64,000 nucleotides of DNA from Myxococcales bacterium. GTDB taxonomy: Bacteria > Myxococcota > Polyangia > Nannocystales > Nannocystaceae. Position 1 is the first letter of the stretch. Each line of letters begins with the position of its first letter. Below, one piece after another: positions 56,595 to 64,000 of this stretch. Where the stretch lies: positions 62,001 through 126,000 of the forward strand of contig JAEUJW010000036.1 in the NCBI GenBank assembly GCA_016793465.1, in the 5' to 3' direction. The notes below the pieces were generated by a model that saw only the letters and a program-made list of their open reading frames with translations, searched no databases and was not told the origin of the DNA. Position numbers and translations under genes: made by a program.

Positions 56595-59500
56595 TCAGTG
56601 CGGGGAGAGGGGGCCATCGTGGCCAGTTTTGTTGTGGACGGAACGTGGCACGAGCTGCATCTTGCCGTCTCCGGCATGGTGCCAGTCGTACCCGTCGGGG
56701 GTCTCGCTGAAACCTGCCGCCTTGTTCGCCGCCCGCTTGTCGGCACGGCGGTTCGTATACTCGATGGTGACCTCCTTGACTTTGACCTTCGAAAAGTCCG
56801 GGCGTGCCTCGTGGTCGAACGGGATGCCGGTCTCCGGGTGCTTCCCGCCGGCGAGGTGGGCGTTGCGGCGGGCGCGGCCCGGTTTGACGGCGCTGCGCAG
56901 GCGCTCGGCGGCGTTTCTCGCCGCTTTGATCGCGTCGGCCGCGTACTGACGGACGGACTTACGGGCTTGGCGCAGAGCGAATTTACCGCCCTGTTTGCTG
57001 GCCTTGATGCCGAGGGCAAGAGGGCCGGTAGCGAGGCTCGCCATGTCGGCGACGTCCGAGGCTGTCAGTGCCCAGTCGAGGCCGGTCAGGGCGGCGTCGA
57101 GGACGCCGTAGGCCATGCTGGTGAGCTGGGCGGCGCGGTACTCGGCGAGGGCCCGTTCCTGGGCGACGGCCGCCATGCGGTCCTGGAACGCGGGGCCGTC
57201 GTTGTCCGGGAAGCTGTCGAGGACGCCGGGGCGGTTCTCGCTGCCGTGCGCGAGGCCCTTGCGGCCGGTCGGGTCGGTGAACGTGACCGGGTTGCCGCCG
57301 ACGTAGCCGTAGGGGTTGGCCTCGCCCGGGGTCTCGAGCGCGGCCTCGGGACGGTCGACGATGAAGTGCAGGTCGGGGCTCGCCCAGCGGCCGAGCTGGG
57401 GCAGGTAGTGGCGAGCGCCCAGGGCGACGGCGCCGCTCAGGCGGTCGTCTTCCTTGCCGGTGAAGCGGTAGACCGGGCCGGCGGTGTTCTCTGCGGCGCG
57501 CCAGGCGACGCGCGGCGCGCCGTAGGGGTCGGCGGCGTCGCGGGCGACGACGCGGCCGCGGTGGTCGAGCACCAGCGCCGCGGAGCCGAGGCGGTCGGCG
57601 ACGTGGTAGCGGGTGTACTCGTCGGGGGTGAGCGTCTGGTCCGCGCCGGAGCGGCAGCTCAGCGAGGCTGCCGATACGGCGAGCGCGAGCCCGGCGACGA
57701 GCGGGCGCCGGAGCGGCGAGGCGAGCCCGCGGAGGGCGAGCGCCAGGAGCAGGAGCGCGAGCCACAGGAGCGCCGGCATCAGGCGCGGCCTGCCGGGCGG
57801 CGGGGCGACGGGCAGCGACTCGGCGGGCAGCTCGGGGAAGCCGCCGGCCGGGAGCGGGATGGGGCTCTCGGCGATGCGCTCGCCCGCGAAGAACACCCAG
57901 CGGACGAGCTGGCCGCCGCGGATCTCGAGGTTCCTGGTGAAGTAGAGGACCTCGCCCGCGAGCTGGCCGTCCGCGTCGTACTCGCGGCGGATGGCCCGCT
58001 CCCCGGTGTAGCCGTAGACGTGCAGGGTGCGGCGACCGTCCGCCGCGGTGAACGACTGCACGCGGCCGTGCGGATCGAAACTCCACGCGCCCGCGGCGAG
58101 CGGGCCATCGCCCGCGACCTCGGCGAGCTGGCCGGCGGCGTCGTACTCGAGCGCCTGGTCGCCCAGCATCGACGCGGCATGTGGCCGGTCCTCGTCGTAG
58201 CCCAGGGTGTGGCCGCCGTGGGCGAGCAGGTTGCCGTCGTCGCTGTAGCGCCAGGTCTGAGACAAGCCGGCTGCGGTGTGGCCAACGAGGCGGCGGAGGT
58301 CATCGTAGACGAACGCCTGCGCGAGCGTGAGTTCCTCGGCGGCGAGGTCGTCGCGCGTCTCGGCGAGCTGGCCGGCGGCGTCGTAGCGGTGGGCGAGGCG
58401 AAGCAGCGAGCGCGAGCCGGCGGTTACGTGCTGGCCCAGCACGCGGCCGTTGTGGTCGAGGTCGCGGGCGAGGGTGACGCCCGGCGCGAGCGTGACGGAC
58501 CGCCAGCGCGCGAGCGCGTCGTAGTCGGCGTCGGTCATGAACCCCTCGAGCGGGCGCTCGAGGCCGCGGGGCGAGTAGTCGTGGTCCAGGGTGCTGCCGT
58601 CCGGGTAGATGTCGCGGACGATGCGGTCCTGGGCGTCGTAGACCTGGCCCGCCGTCAACGTGATTGGCCCGTCTGCGGCGGTGAAGGTCCGTGTGGACGA
58701 TACGATGCGGCCGCGGGCGTCGTAGGTGAACGTGACGCTGCCCGCGTCATCATCGACGCGTGCGAGCTGGCCGCGGGCGTGGGGCTCCTCGCCGTCGTAG
58801 GTGTGGCGGACCTCGCCGACCTGCTTGCCGTTGGCGTCGAACGAACGTTCGCGCAGGAGCCGGCCGAGCGGGTCATAGGCCCAGGTGACGCGCGCGCCGG
58901 TGGCGGTCTGGCGCTCGACGCGGCGGCCGACGTCGTCGAAGCGCTGGCGGACCTCGCCCGCGTCGGGCGACTGGACGCGGACGATGCGGCCCGCGCCGTC
59001 GCGCTCCCACGTTGTGCGGTGTCCGGCGGGGTCAACGTGCAGGACCAAGCGGCCGGCGGCGTCGTGCGTGTAGGTGTTGCGGATGGTGCGGCCCTGCAGC
59101 AGCGCCTCGCGGGCGAGCGTGCGGCCGAGGCCGTCCTGCGTGACGCGCTCGGGCGAGTCCAGGTAGGGCGGCTCGGGGTGCAGGTCCTCGTGGTCGCGGT
59201 GCAGGGTCCACAGCCGGCCGTGGGTCGTGGCGGTCTCGCGGCCGTCCGCGTCGCGGGTGAAGACGACGCGGCCGAGCGCATCCGTCCGGCGGATACTCCG
59301 CGGCCAGTCCGCGGCGAGGTCGATGACGGCGCCGGGCGTGAGCGCGGCGGCCGGGAGCGGCTGGCCCTCGATCACTTCGGCGAGCGCGCCCGAGTCGCTG
59401 TAGATCCGGGCTTCTGCGAGGATCGCGGCGTTGCCGGTGTCGTCCTGCGTGACGCGAAGCCGCGGGCGGCCAAGGCCGTCGAGGTGAAGCGCGACGACGT

Positions 59501-62500
59501 CGACGTCCGGCTCGCCGCTCAGGCGCCGCATCTGCGTGATTACGGACGGGCGCGCCGCGGCGCCGTCCAGGTGGTAGACATGGCGGGTCGTCGGCAGCTC
59601 GGCGGAGTCGCCGTGTAGAACCTCGGCGACCAGGCGGCCGAGGCCGTCGTACTCGGCGCGGGTGGTGGCGCCGTTCGGGCCCGTGACCGCGAGCGGCTGG
59701 CCGCTGCGCGCGTCCCACTCTGCGGTCGTGACCAGCGCGTCGCCGGCCGCGAGCTGGAGCCGCTCCTCCACGGGGAAGAGGCCGGCGGCGTCCCAGCGCC
59801 GCTCGAGGGTGCCGTCCTCGGCGTCGCGGACGCGGGTGATGTTGCCGTGGTTGTCGATGGTCTGGCGGAGCGACGCGATCCAGGTGTCGCCCTCCAGCCA
59901 GATCTCGACACGGGCCACCGTGCCGCGGGCATCGAGCTCACCGAGCGGAAGGCCCTCTTCCGCCTCGCCGTCGTAGTAGGTGCGTGACGCGGTGATCTGC
60001 GCGCCGTCCGCGTCTGTCACCACCTGCTCGGCGGTGCGCGTGCGCGGGCCGTCCGCCGCGCGGGGCGTCGCGTAGGTGGTCGTCGTGATCCGCTCGTCGC
60101 CGGGGAGGTCGGACCCGGTCTCGCGGTCGACGCGGCCGAGCGCCCGCTCCTCGATCACGTTGCCCCACTCGTCGTGGTCCCATTCGGTCCGCACGCGCAC
60201 GGCCGCAGACTCGGGTCCCGCCTCGACATGGTAGACGTCGGTCGCCATCCGGCGGACGGAACGGACGCCCGTCGCGGAGCTTTCCACCGCCAGCGTGTGC
60301 TCCTCGCGGACGAGCACGCCGCGGGGGCTGCGGGTCTCGGCGGCGACGAGCTGGAGGCCGCGCGCGTCGTCCGTCTGCCCGAGGTCGTAGCGGCGCGCGT
60401 GGGTTGCCGGCTCGGTGTAGGCGTCGCCCGTGGTCTCGTCCGTCAGCTCGGCGAAGCCGCGGAACTCCCCGCGGGCGGGGTCGTACCAGCCATTGCGCAG
60501 CGCCCGGCGGAGCGTGCTCGTCCAGCCGGCGCCGTCGTCCTCCAGGGTCTCGGTGAGCACCGGCATCGGCTCCGGCGGCGTCGTCGCCCACGGTGCACCC
60601 GCGGCGGCATCCTGGGCGGCGAGCTGGGCGGCGGGGCGGTAGGTGTGCTCGCGCGTGTAGCCGAGGCCGTTCTCAAAGCGCGAGAGCAGGCCGGGGCGCC
60701 CCAGGTAGAGCGTCCATGCGCGCCAGGGCTGCGAGCCGTCCGTGTCGACGCGCAGCACATCCGGCGTGCCGCTCCCGTCGATGTCGGTCACGATCACGAC
60801 CTCGTCAGCCTCGAGCGTCGGCCAGTCCGCGGCGGCGGCCTCGGCGATGCTGCCGTCATGCTGGGCGAGCCACACCCGGAGCTGGCCTGCATCGATGCGC
60901 ACGAGGTCCGCCGCGCCGTCGCCGTTCATGTCGGCGAGCTCGAAGCGGTCCGTCTCGGACATCGCCGGCACGCCGCGCAGGTCGGCGGGCTCGTCGAAGA
61001 GGCCGAGGCCCGCGCCGGGCGCGACGAGGATGCGACTGTCCGCGGCGATGATGCGGACGAGATCGGGGATGCGGTCGCCGTCCATGTCGGCGAGCTGCAC
61101 GCCCGGGTCGCCGAGCCGCATCCCGGCGGGCGGCGGCGGGACGGCCTCAGCGTCCTCGTAACCGTCGCCGCCCCGCCGCCGCAGCCAGATCCAGCCGTCC
61201 TCGTCGTCGTGGCGAAGCACGTCGACCCGGCCATCCGCGTTCATGTCCGCGAGCGCGATGTGCGAGTCGGACAGGTCGAAGCTCAGATCGATCGGTGTGG
61301 GCGTCGCGTGCCCGAACGGGTCCGCGCCGCCGCCGACGTAGCTCCACAGCTCGCCGGGGGACTGCTCCGCGAGCAGGTCTTGCACGCCGTCGCCGGTCAG
61401 GTCGGCGAAGCGGGCCTTCGGGCCGAGCATCGCCGCGGGCGACGGGACCGCGGTCCAGGCCATGTCGAGGCGGCCGCCGATGTTCCGGCGCATGCGCCAC
61501 GCGCCCGGCTCGCCGTCGAGTAGGTCGGGGAGCGCGTCGCCGTCGACATCGACCCACGCGCGCCCCTCCGCGGTCGGATCGAGCGCCGGGGCGCCGGCCA
61601 CGTCGCGCACGTCGGGCGCCGCCACCTCGCCGGTGTAGGTCATGCGCCAGGTCGGGAGCGCCGCACCGTCCGCCGCGACGGTGGCGATCGACGCGAGACG
61701 GCTCGTCGGCGCCTCGATACTGCGGGCGTAGGCCAGCGTCGTGGTCCGCACGGGCGCTCCGGCGGCCTCGGTGCGGATGGCGGCGAGGCGATGCGCGAGC
61801 GCGACGCGGACCCCGAGCGCGCGGCTGGTGACGACGTCGGGGCGCGCCTCGTAGTCGAAGAGGACGCGGGCGCGTCCGTCGTTCCAGTCGATCGCGGCGA
61901 GCAGGGGCGTGTCGCTGCCGGCCTCGCGGGTGTAGGTGAAGTCGATGCGGTTGCCGTGCACGTCGGTGATCGCCGACAGCTCCAGGCGGACGGGTCCCGC
62001 GTCCGACTCGATCCTGGCCTCGTCCGTGAGGCCGAACAGGTAGCCAGTGCCGTCCGCGGTGACGGCCGACATCGACCCGCCGGGCAACGTCCGGACGAGG
62101 ACGGGCGCGCCCTGCTCGATGCGCTGGCGGTACTCGCCGGGCGAAGTCTCGGTCAGCTCCTCGCCGTCGCCCAGGTGCCGGAGCGTCCAGACCGCGGGCT
62201 CGCCGGGCCGCGGGATGCCGGCCCGCGGCGAGCGCTCGATCGCCGGGAGGTCCAGCGACCAGCCGAGGCCGAGGACGCCGGCGCCGCTGCCCGCGTGGTA
62301 GTGGAGTGCCAGCTCCGGCGCATGGCCGGCGCGGCCGGGCGGGACGGCGATCGGGTACTCGAGCGACGGGAGGCCGCTCGCGGGGCTCACCTCGTAGGCG
62401 CGCCCGAACCCCTCGATCGACGCGGGGCCCTTCGGGATGTTGATGGCGGTGGCGAGCGTGGCGCTGGTGTCGGCCAGCGCGGGCATGGGTGTGAGCAGGG

Positions 62501-62546
62501 CCCAGAGCCCGAGGAGCAGGGCGCGAGACAGGGGATTCGGCGACAT
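56595..62546 (-). CDS. SpvB/TcB-RHS polymorphic toxin with C-terminal WHH (HNH) nuclease
   Basis: A 1983-residue protein. It has a signal peptide (to about residue 25), an SpvB/TcB-type N-terminal region, FG-GAP/TcdB-middle-type repeats (DVDGDALPDLLDG), and many RHS/YD repeats (for example YDAQDRIVRDIYPDG). The RHS core ends in NPYGYVGGNPVTFTDPTGRKG, closing at about 1764. The variable tip (about 1765-1983) ends in YDWHHAGDGKMQLVP...HN...H with His1956, His1957, His1971 and His1976, the WHH branch of HNH nucleases. Two hydrophobic segments at about 1588-1630 interrupt the RHS cage. It is a toxin shell delivering a DNase tip. A TcA-like gene is 58 bp upstream and the SUKH gene 11 bp downstream. 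Confidence 0.88.
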   Translation of the reverse strand: MSPNPLSRALLLGLWALLTPMPALADTSATLATAINIPKGPASIEGFGRAYEVSPASGLPSLEYPIAVPPGRAGHAPELALHYHAGSGAGVLGLGWSLDLPAIERSPRAGIPRPGEPAVWTLRHLGDGEELTETSPGEYRQRIEQGAPVLVRTLPGGSMSAVTADGTGYLFGLTDEARIESDAGPVRLELSAITDVHGNRIDFTYTREAGSDTPLLAAIDWNDGRARVLFDYEARPDVVTSRALGVRVALAHRLAAIRTEAAGAPVRTTTLAYARSIEAPTSRLASIATVAADGAALPTWRMTYTGEVAAPDVRDVAGAPALDPTAEGRAWVDVDGDALPDLLDGEPGAWRMRRNIGGRLDMAWTAVPSPAAMLGPKARFADLTGDGVQDLLAEQSPGELWSYVGGGADPFGHATPTPIDLSFDLSDSHIALADMNADGRVDVLRHDDEDGWIWLRRRGGDGYEDAEAVPPPPAGMRLGDPGVQLADMDGDRIPDLVRIIAADSRILVAPGAGLGLFDEPADLRGVPAMSETDRFELADMNGDGAADLVRIDAGQLRVWLAQHDGSIAEAAAADWPTLEADEVVIVTDIDGSGTPDVLRVDTDGSQPWRAWTLYLGRPGLLSRFENGLGYTREHTYRPAAQLAAQDAAAGAPWATTPPEPMPVLTETLEDDGAGWTSTLRRALRNGWYDPARGEFRGFAELTDETTGDAYTEPATHARRYDLGQTDDARGLQLVAAETRSPRGVLVREEHTLAVESSATGVRSVRRMATDVYHVEAGPESAAVRVRTEWDHDEWGNVIEERALGRVDRETGSDLPGDERITTTTYATPRAADGPRTRTAEQVVTDADGAQITASRTYYDGEAEEGLPLGELDARGTVARVEIWLEGDTWIASLRQTIDNHGNITRVRDAEDGTLERRWDAAGLFPVEERLQLAAGDALVTTAEWDARSGQPLAVTGPNGATTRAEYDGLGRLVAEVLHGDSAELPTTRHVYHLDGAAARPSVITQMRRLSGEPDVDVVALHLDGLGRPRLRVTQDDTGNAAILAEARIYSDSGALAEVIEGQPLPAAALTPGAVIDLAADWPRSIRRTDALGRVVFTRDADGRETATTHGRLWTLHRDHEDLHPEPPYLDSPERVTQDGLGRTLAREALLQGRTIRNTYTHDAAGRLVLHVDPAGHRTTWERDGAGRIVRVQSPDAGEVRQRFDDVGRRVERQTATGARVTWAYDPLGRLLRERSFDANGKQVGEVRHTYDGEEPHARGQLARVDDDAGSVTFTYDARGRIVSSTRTFTAADGPITLTAGQVYDAQDRIVRDIYPDGSTLDHDYSPRGLERPLEGFMTDADYDALARWRSVTLAPGVTLARDLDHNGRVLGQHVTAGSRSLLRLAHRYDAAGQLAETRDDLAAEELTLAQAFVYDDLRRLVGHTAAGLSQTWRYSDDGNLLAHGGHTLGYDEDRPHAASMLGDQALEYDAAGQLAEVAGDGPLAAGAWSFDPHGRVQSFTAADGRRTLHVYGYTGERAIRREYDADGQLAGEVLYFTRNLEIRGGQLVRWVFFAGERIAESPIPLPAGGFPELPAESLPVAPPPGRPRLMPALLWLALLLLALALRGLASPLRRPLVAGLALAVSAASLSCRSGADQTLTPDEYTRYHVADRLGSAALVLDHRGRVVARDAADPYGAPRVAWRAAENTAGPVYRFTGKEDDRLSGAVALGARHYLPQLGRWASPDLHFIVDRPEAALETPGEANPYGYVGGNPVTFTDPTGRKGLAHGSENRPGVLDSFPDNDGPAFQDRMAAVAQERALAEYRAAQLTSMAYGVLDAALTGLDWALTASDVADMASLATGPLALGIKASKQGGKFALRQARKSVRQYAADAIKAARNAAERLRSAVKPGRARRNAHLAGGKHPETGIPFDHEARPDFSKVKVKEVTIEYTNRRADKRAANKAAGFSETPDGYDWHHAGDGKMQLVPRSVHNKTGHDGPLSPH

Positions 62547-62604
62547 GGCGACCTCACGAGGGCGAAGAGATGGGAAGTCCCGCGCCGGGCGCGGGTCGGG
62601 GGCG

Positions 62605-64000
62605 TCACCCGCAGCTCGCGGTGAAAGTGCCCTGGCCTGCCGGCGCGATCGTGCCGGCGCGGTGGTGCAGGCGCAGTACGACGTCGGAGACGTGCGCCAG
62701 ATCCAGATCGGCGTTGGCGGGCGACTGCTCAGGCGGCGGGATCGTCAGCGTCCACTGCTCACCGTGCACCGGCCACGCGGCGAAGCCCGCGTTGGGACCG
62801 GCCGTGCCCCAGTCCTGCACGCCCGCCTGGATCACCACCTGCTGGCGGTCGAACCCGTAGGGCACGTAGGCCGACCACTGCGGCAGCTCGGCTCCGTCGC
62901 AGCGGCGCACGCCCGCGAGTCCCTGGCGTGTCAGCATGACCTCCGCCTCGCGGTCCCCGAGGTAGTCGCCGACGAGCTTGACCTCGATCTTGTCGAGCCG
63001 GTCGTCGCACAGGAGCGTCGAGAACTGCGGGTTCTCGTAGGCCGAGAGCGAGAACGGTAACGCGACCCCGCCGCCCGGGAGCGCGTGCAGCGGGTCGACC
63101 AGGAGCGCGGCGAATTGCTCGGCGGGCGTCGCGGGGCTGCCGTCGACGTCTGGGACGTCGGCCGTGATGCCGAAGATGTCGGCGCGCAGGCTGACCTCGG
63201 TCACGTAGGGCTGGCCGTAGCCGTGTTCGAGGCGATAGTCCTCGGCGATGCCGGCGAGGCAGGCCAGGAGTCCCGCGAGGTCCTCGGGGGCGCGGGCGTT
63301 CGCCAGCTCGTCGCGGAGCGCCGGCAAGTCCTGCCCGACCTCGTACTCGAGGGCGCGCAGCGCCAGATACACGCGACGGATCGCCCGCTCGCGGACCGGC
63401 AGCACGCGGGCCGCCGCCGCGAGGCGAGCGGCGAGGAAGTGCGGCCGGGTGAGCGCGTTGTCGGGGCTGTCCTCGATCATCACCCCGATCACGCGCGCCT
63501 TCTCCTGGGCGAGCGCGGCGGCCTCCTGGTAAGCGCTCTGGAGCGCCGTGATCGCGGCCTGCCGGGCGAGCTTGGCTTCCTCGGTCTCGATCGCCAGGAG
63601 CAGGCCCTCGGCGCGCAGGTTCTTGATCAGCGCGACCGAGGCGGCCCGCTGGCTCTCGAGCTGGCTGTCGCGGATCGCCTGATCGATCTCGGCGTTGATC
63701 GCCATGATCTCCTGATCCTCGCTGCGCTGGAGCTCCTCCTGCGCCGCCTGCAGGCCCGCCTGCCCGAGCACACTGCTGCACTGGTTGTCGGACGACACCG
63801 TCAGGCTCCGCTGCTTCGCGTCGCACTGCTTCACGGCGAGCACGAGGCCGGCGATGTCAGGCGTCGGCACGAAGAAGATCGTCGGGCCGCCGGTCATCTT
63901 CTGGGCGTACTCGGCGCGGCAGCCGGCGGTGATGCTCTCGGCCTCCGCCTGGGCGTTCTCCTGGATCCGACCGCACTCGGCCATCGCCTCGGCCTGCGCG
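62605..64000 (-). CDS. C-terminal part of a TcA-like toxin component (5' beyond window)
   Basis: The frame stays open to base 64000; the ATG at 63984 is internal, since upstream codons in frame have no stop. The visible 465 residues begin with a long Ala/Glu/Gln-rich helical, coiled-coil-like section (to about 200). They end in a beta-rich domain finishing HVSDVVLRLHHRAG, similar to the ISDVILHLRYTA end of Tc-toxin A subunits that dock the TcB subunit. Its place directly upstream of the SpvB/TcB-RHS gene fits a Tc complex operon. The TcA identity rests on this C-terminal resemblance and gene order. Confidence 0.6.
   Translation of the reverse strand, partial: AQAEAMAECGRIQENAQAEAESITAGCRAEYAQKMTGGPTIFFVPTPDIAGLVLAVKQCDAKQRSLTVSSDNQCSSVLGQAGLQAAQEELQRSEDQEIMAINAEIDQAIRDSQLESQRAASVALIKNLRAEGLLLAIETEEAKLARQAAITALQSAYQEAAALAQEKARVIGVMIEDSPDNALTRPHFLAARLAAAARVLPVRERAIRRVYLALRALEYEVGQDLPALRDELANARAPEDLAGLLACLAGIAEDYRLEHGYGQPYVTEVSLRADIFGITADVPDVDGSPATPAEQFAALLVDPLHALPGGGVALPFSLSAYENPQFSTLLCDDRLDKIEVKLVGDYLGDREAEVMLTRQGLAGVRRCDGAELPQWSAYVPYGFDRQQVVIQAGVQDWGTAGPNAGFAAWPVHGEQWTLTIPPPEQSPANADLDLAHVSDVVLRLHHRAGTIAPAGQGTFTASCG

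Overview
The window is very GC-rich DNA with long genes, eukaryotic-type Ser/Thr kinases fused to TPR arrays, and many lipoproteins with Thr/Ser/Gly-rich linkers after the lipobox. Together with a complete isc operon, an ADYC-domain lipoprotein, an IgGFc-binding-type lipoprotein and a steroid 5-alpha-reductase-like protein, this points to a myxobacterium, most likely of the Nannocystis/Plesiocystis/Enhygromyxa group. That placement is inference from gene content. No rRNA, tRNA, CRISPR array, integrase or transposase was seen.

Left part (1-23.8 kb, mostly minus strand). In transcription order it carries a small Cys/His-rich protein under a palindromic AT-rich control region, a TPR protein whose kinase domain has lost its catalytic Asp, and an alpha/beta hydrolase cut by the window edge. 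Next come a lipoprotein, a thioesterase and an enoyl-CoA hydratase. The iron-sulfur operon reads MerR-iscS-iscU-iscA-hscB-hscA-fdx, followed by a Tat/lipoprotein-type M24 peptidase. The leading regulator is a MerR protein with a Cys4 motif instead of IscR, and a perfect 16-bp palindrome lies upstream of it. Then follow a beta-class DNA methyltransferase overlapping a cytochrome c lipoprotein gene, an unknown lipoprotein, the mrfA/mrfB (yprA/yprB) DNA-repair pair, and an IgGFc-binding-like lipoprotein.

Middle part (23.9-49.1 kb). It holds a TetR regulator with two operator-like dyads and an old-yellow-enzyme reductase whose 3' end is duplicated in tandem. Further along are a truncated haemoglobin, MsrA, a steroid-reductase-like membrane enzyme, lipoproteins, two active-looking kinase-TPR proteins, and a SWIM-ATP-dependent DNA ligase. 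A giant HEAT-like protein, an ADYC lipoprotein and a radical SAM/SPASM protein overlapping a membrane-anchored partner complete the block. It ends in a 5'-truncated gene remnant at about 49.1 kb.

Right part (49.1-64 kb). Base composition becomes visibly less GC-rich and codon third positions more mixed. A small MerR-like DNA-binding protein opens it, followed by a kinase-exported protein-lipoprotein cluster on plus. A convergent minus-strand cluster contains a TcA-like C-terminal fragment, a 1983-residue SpvB/TcB-RHS protein ending in a WHH-type HNH nuclease, a SUKH-family presumed immunity protein and two lipoproteins. This is best read as a Tc/polymorphic toxin locus with its immunity gene.

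Across the window a short palindrome, CTGNCC-N4-GGNCAG, recurs seven times exactly and twice with one mismatch. Many left-block genes also contain isolated AT-rich codon islets around TTAA.
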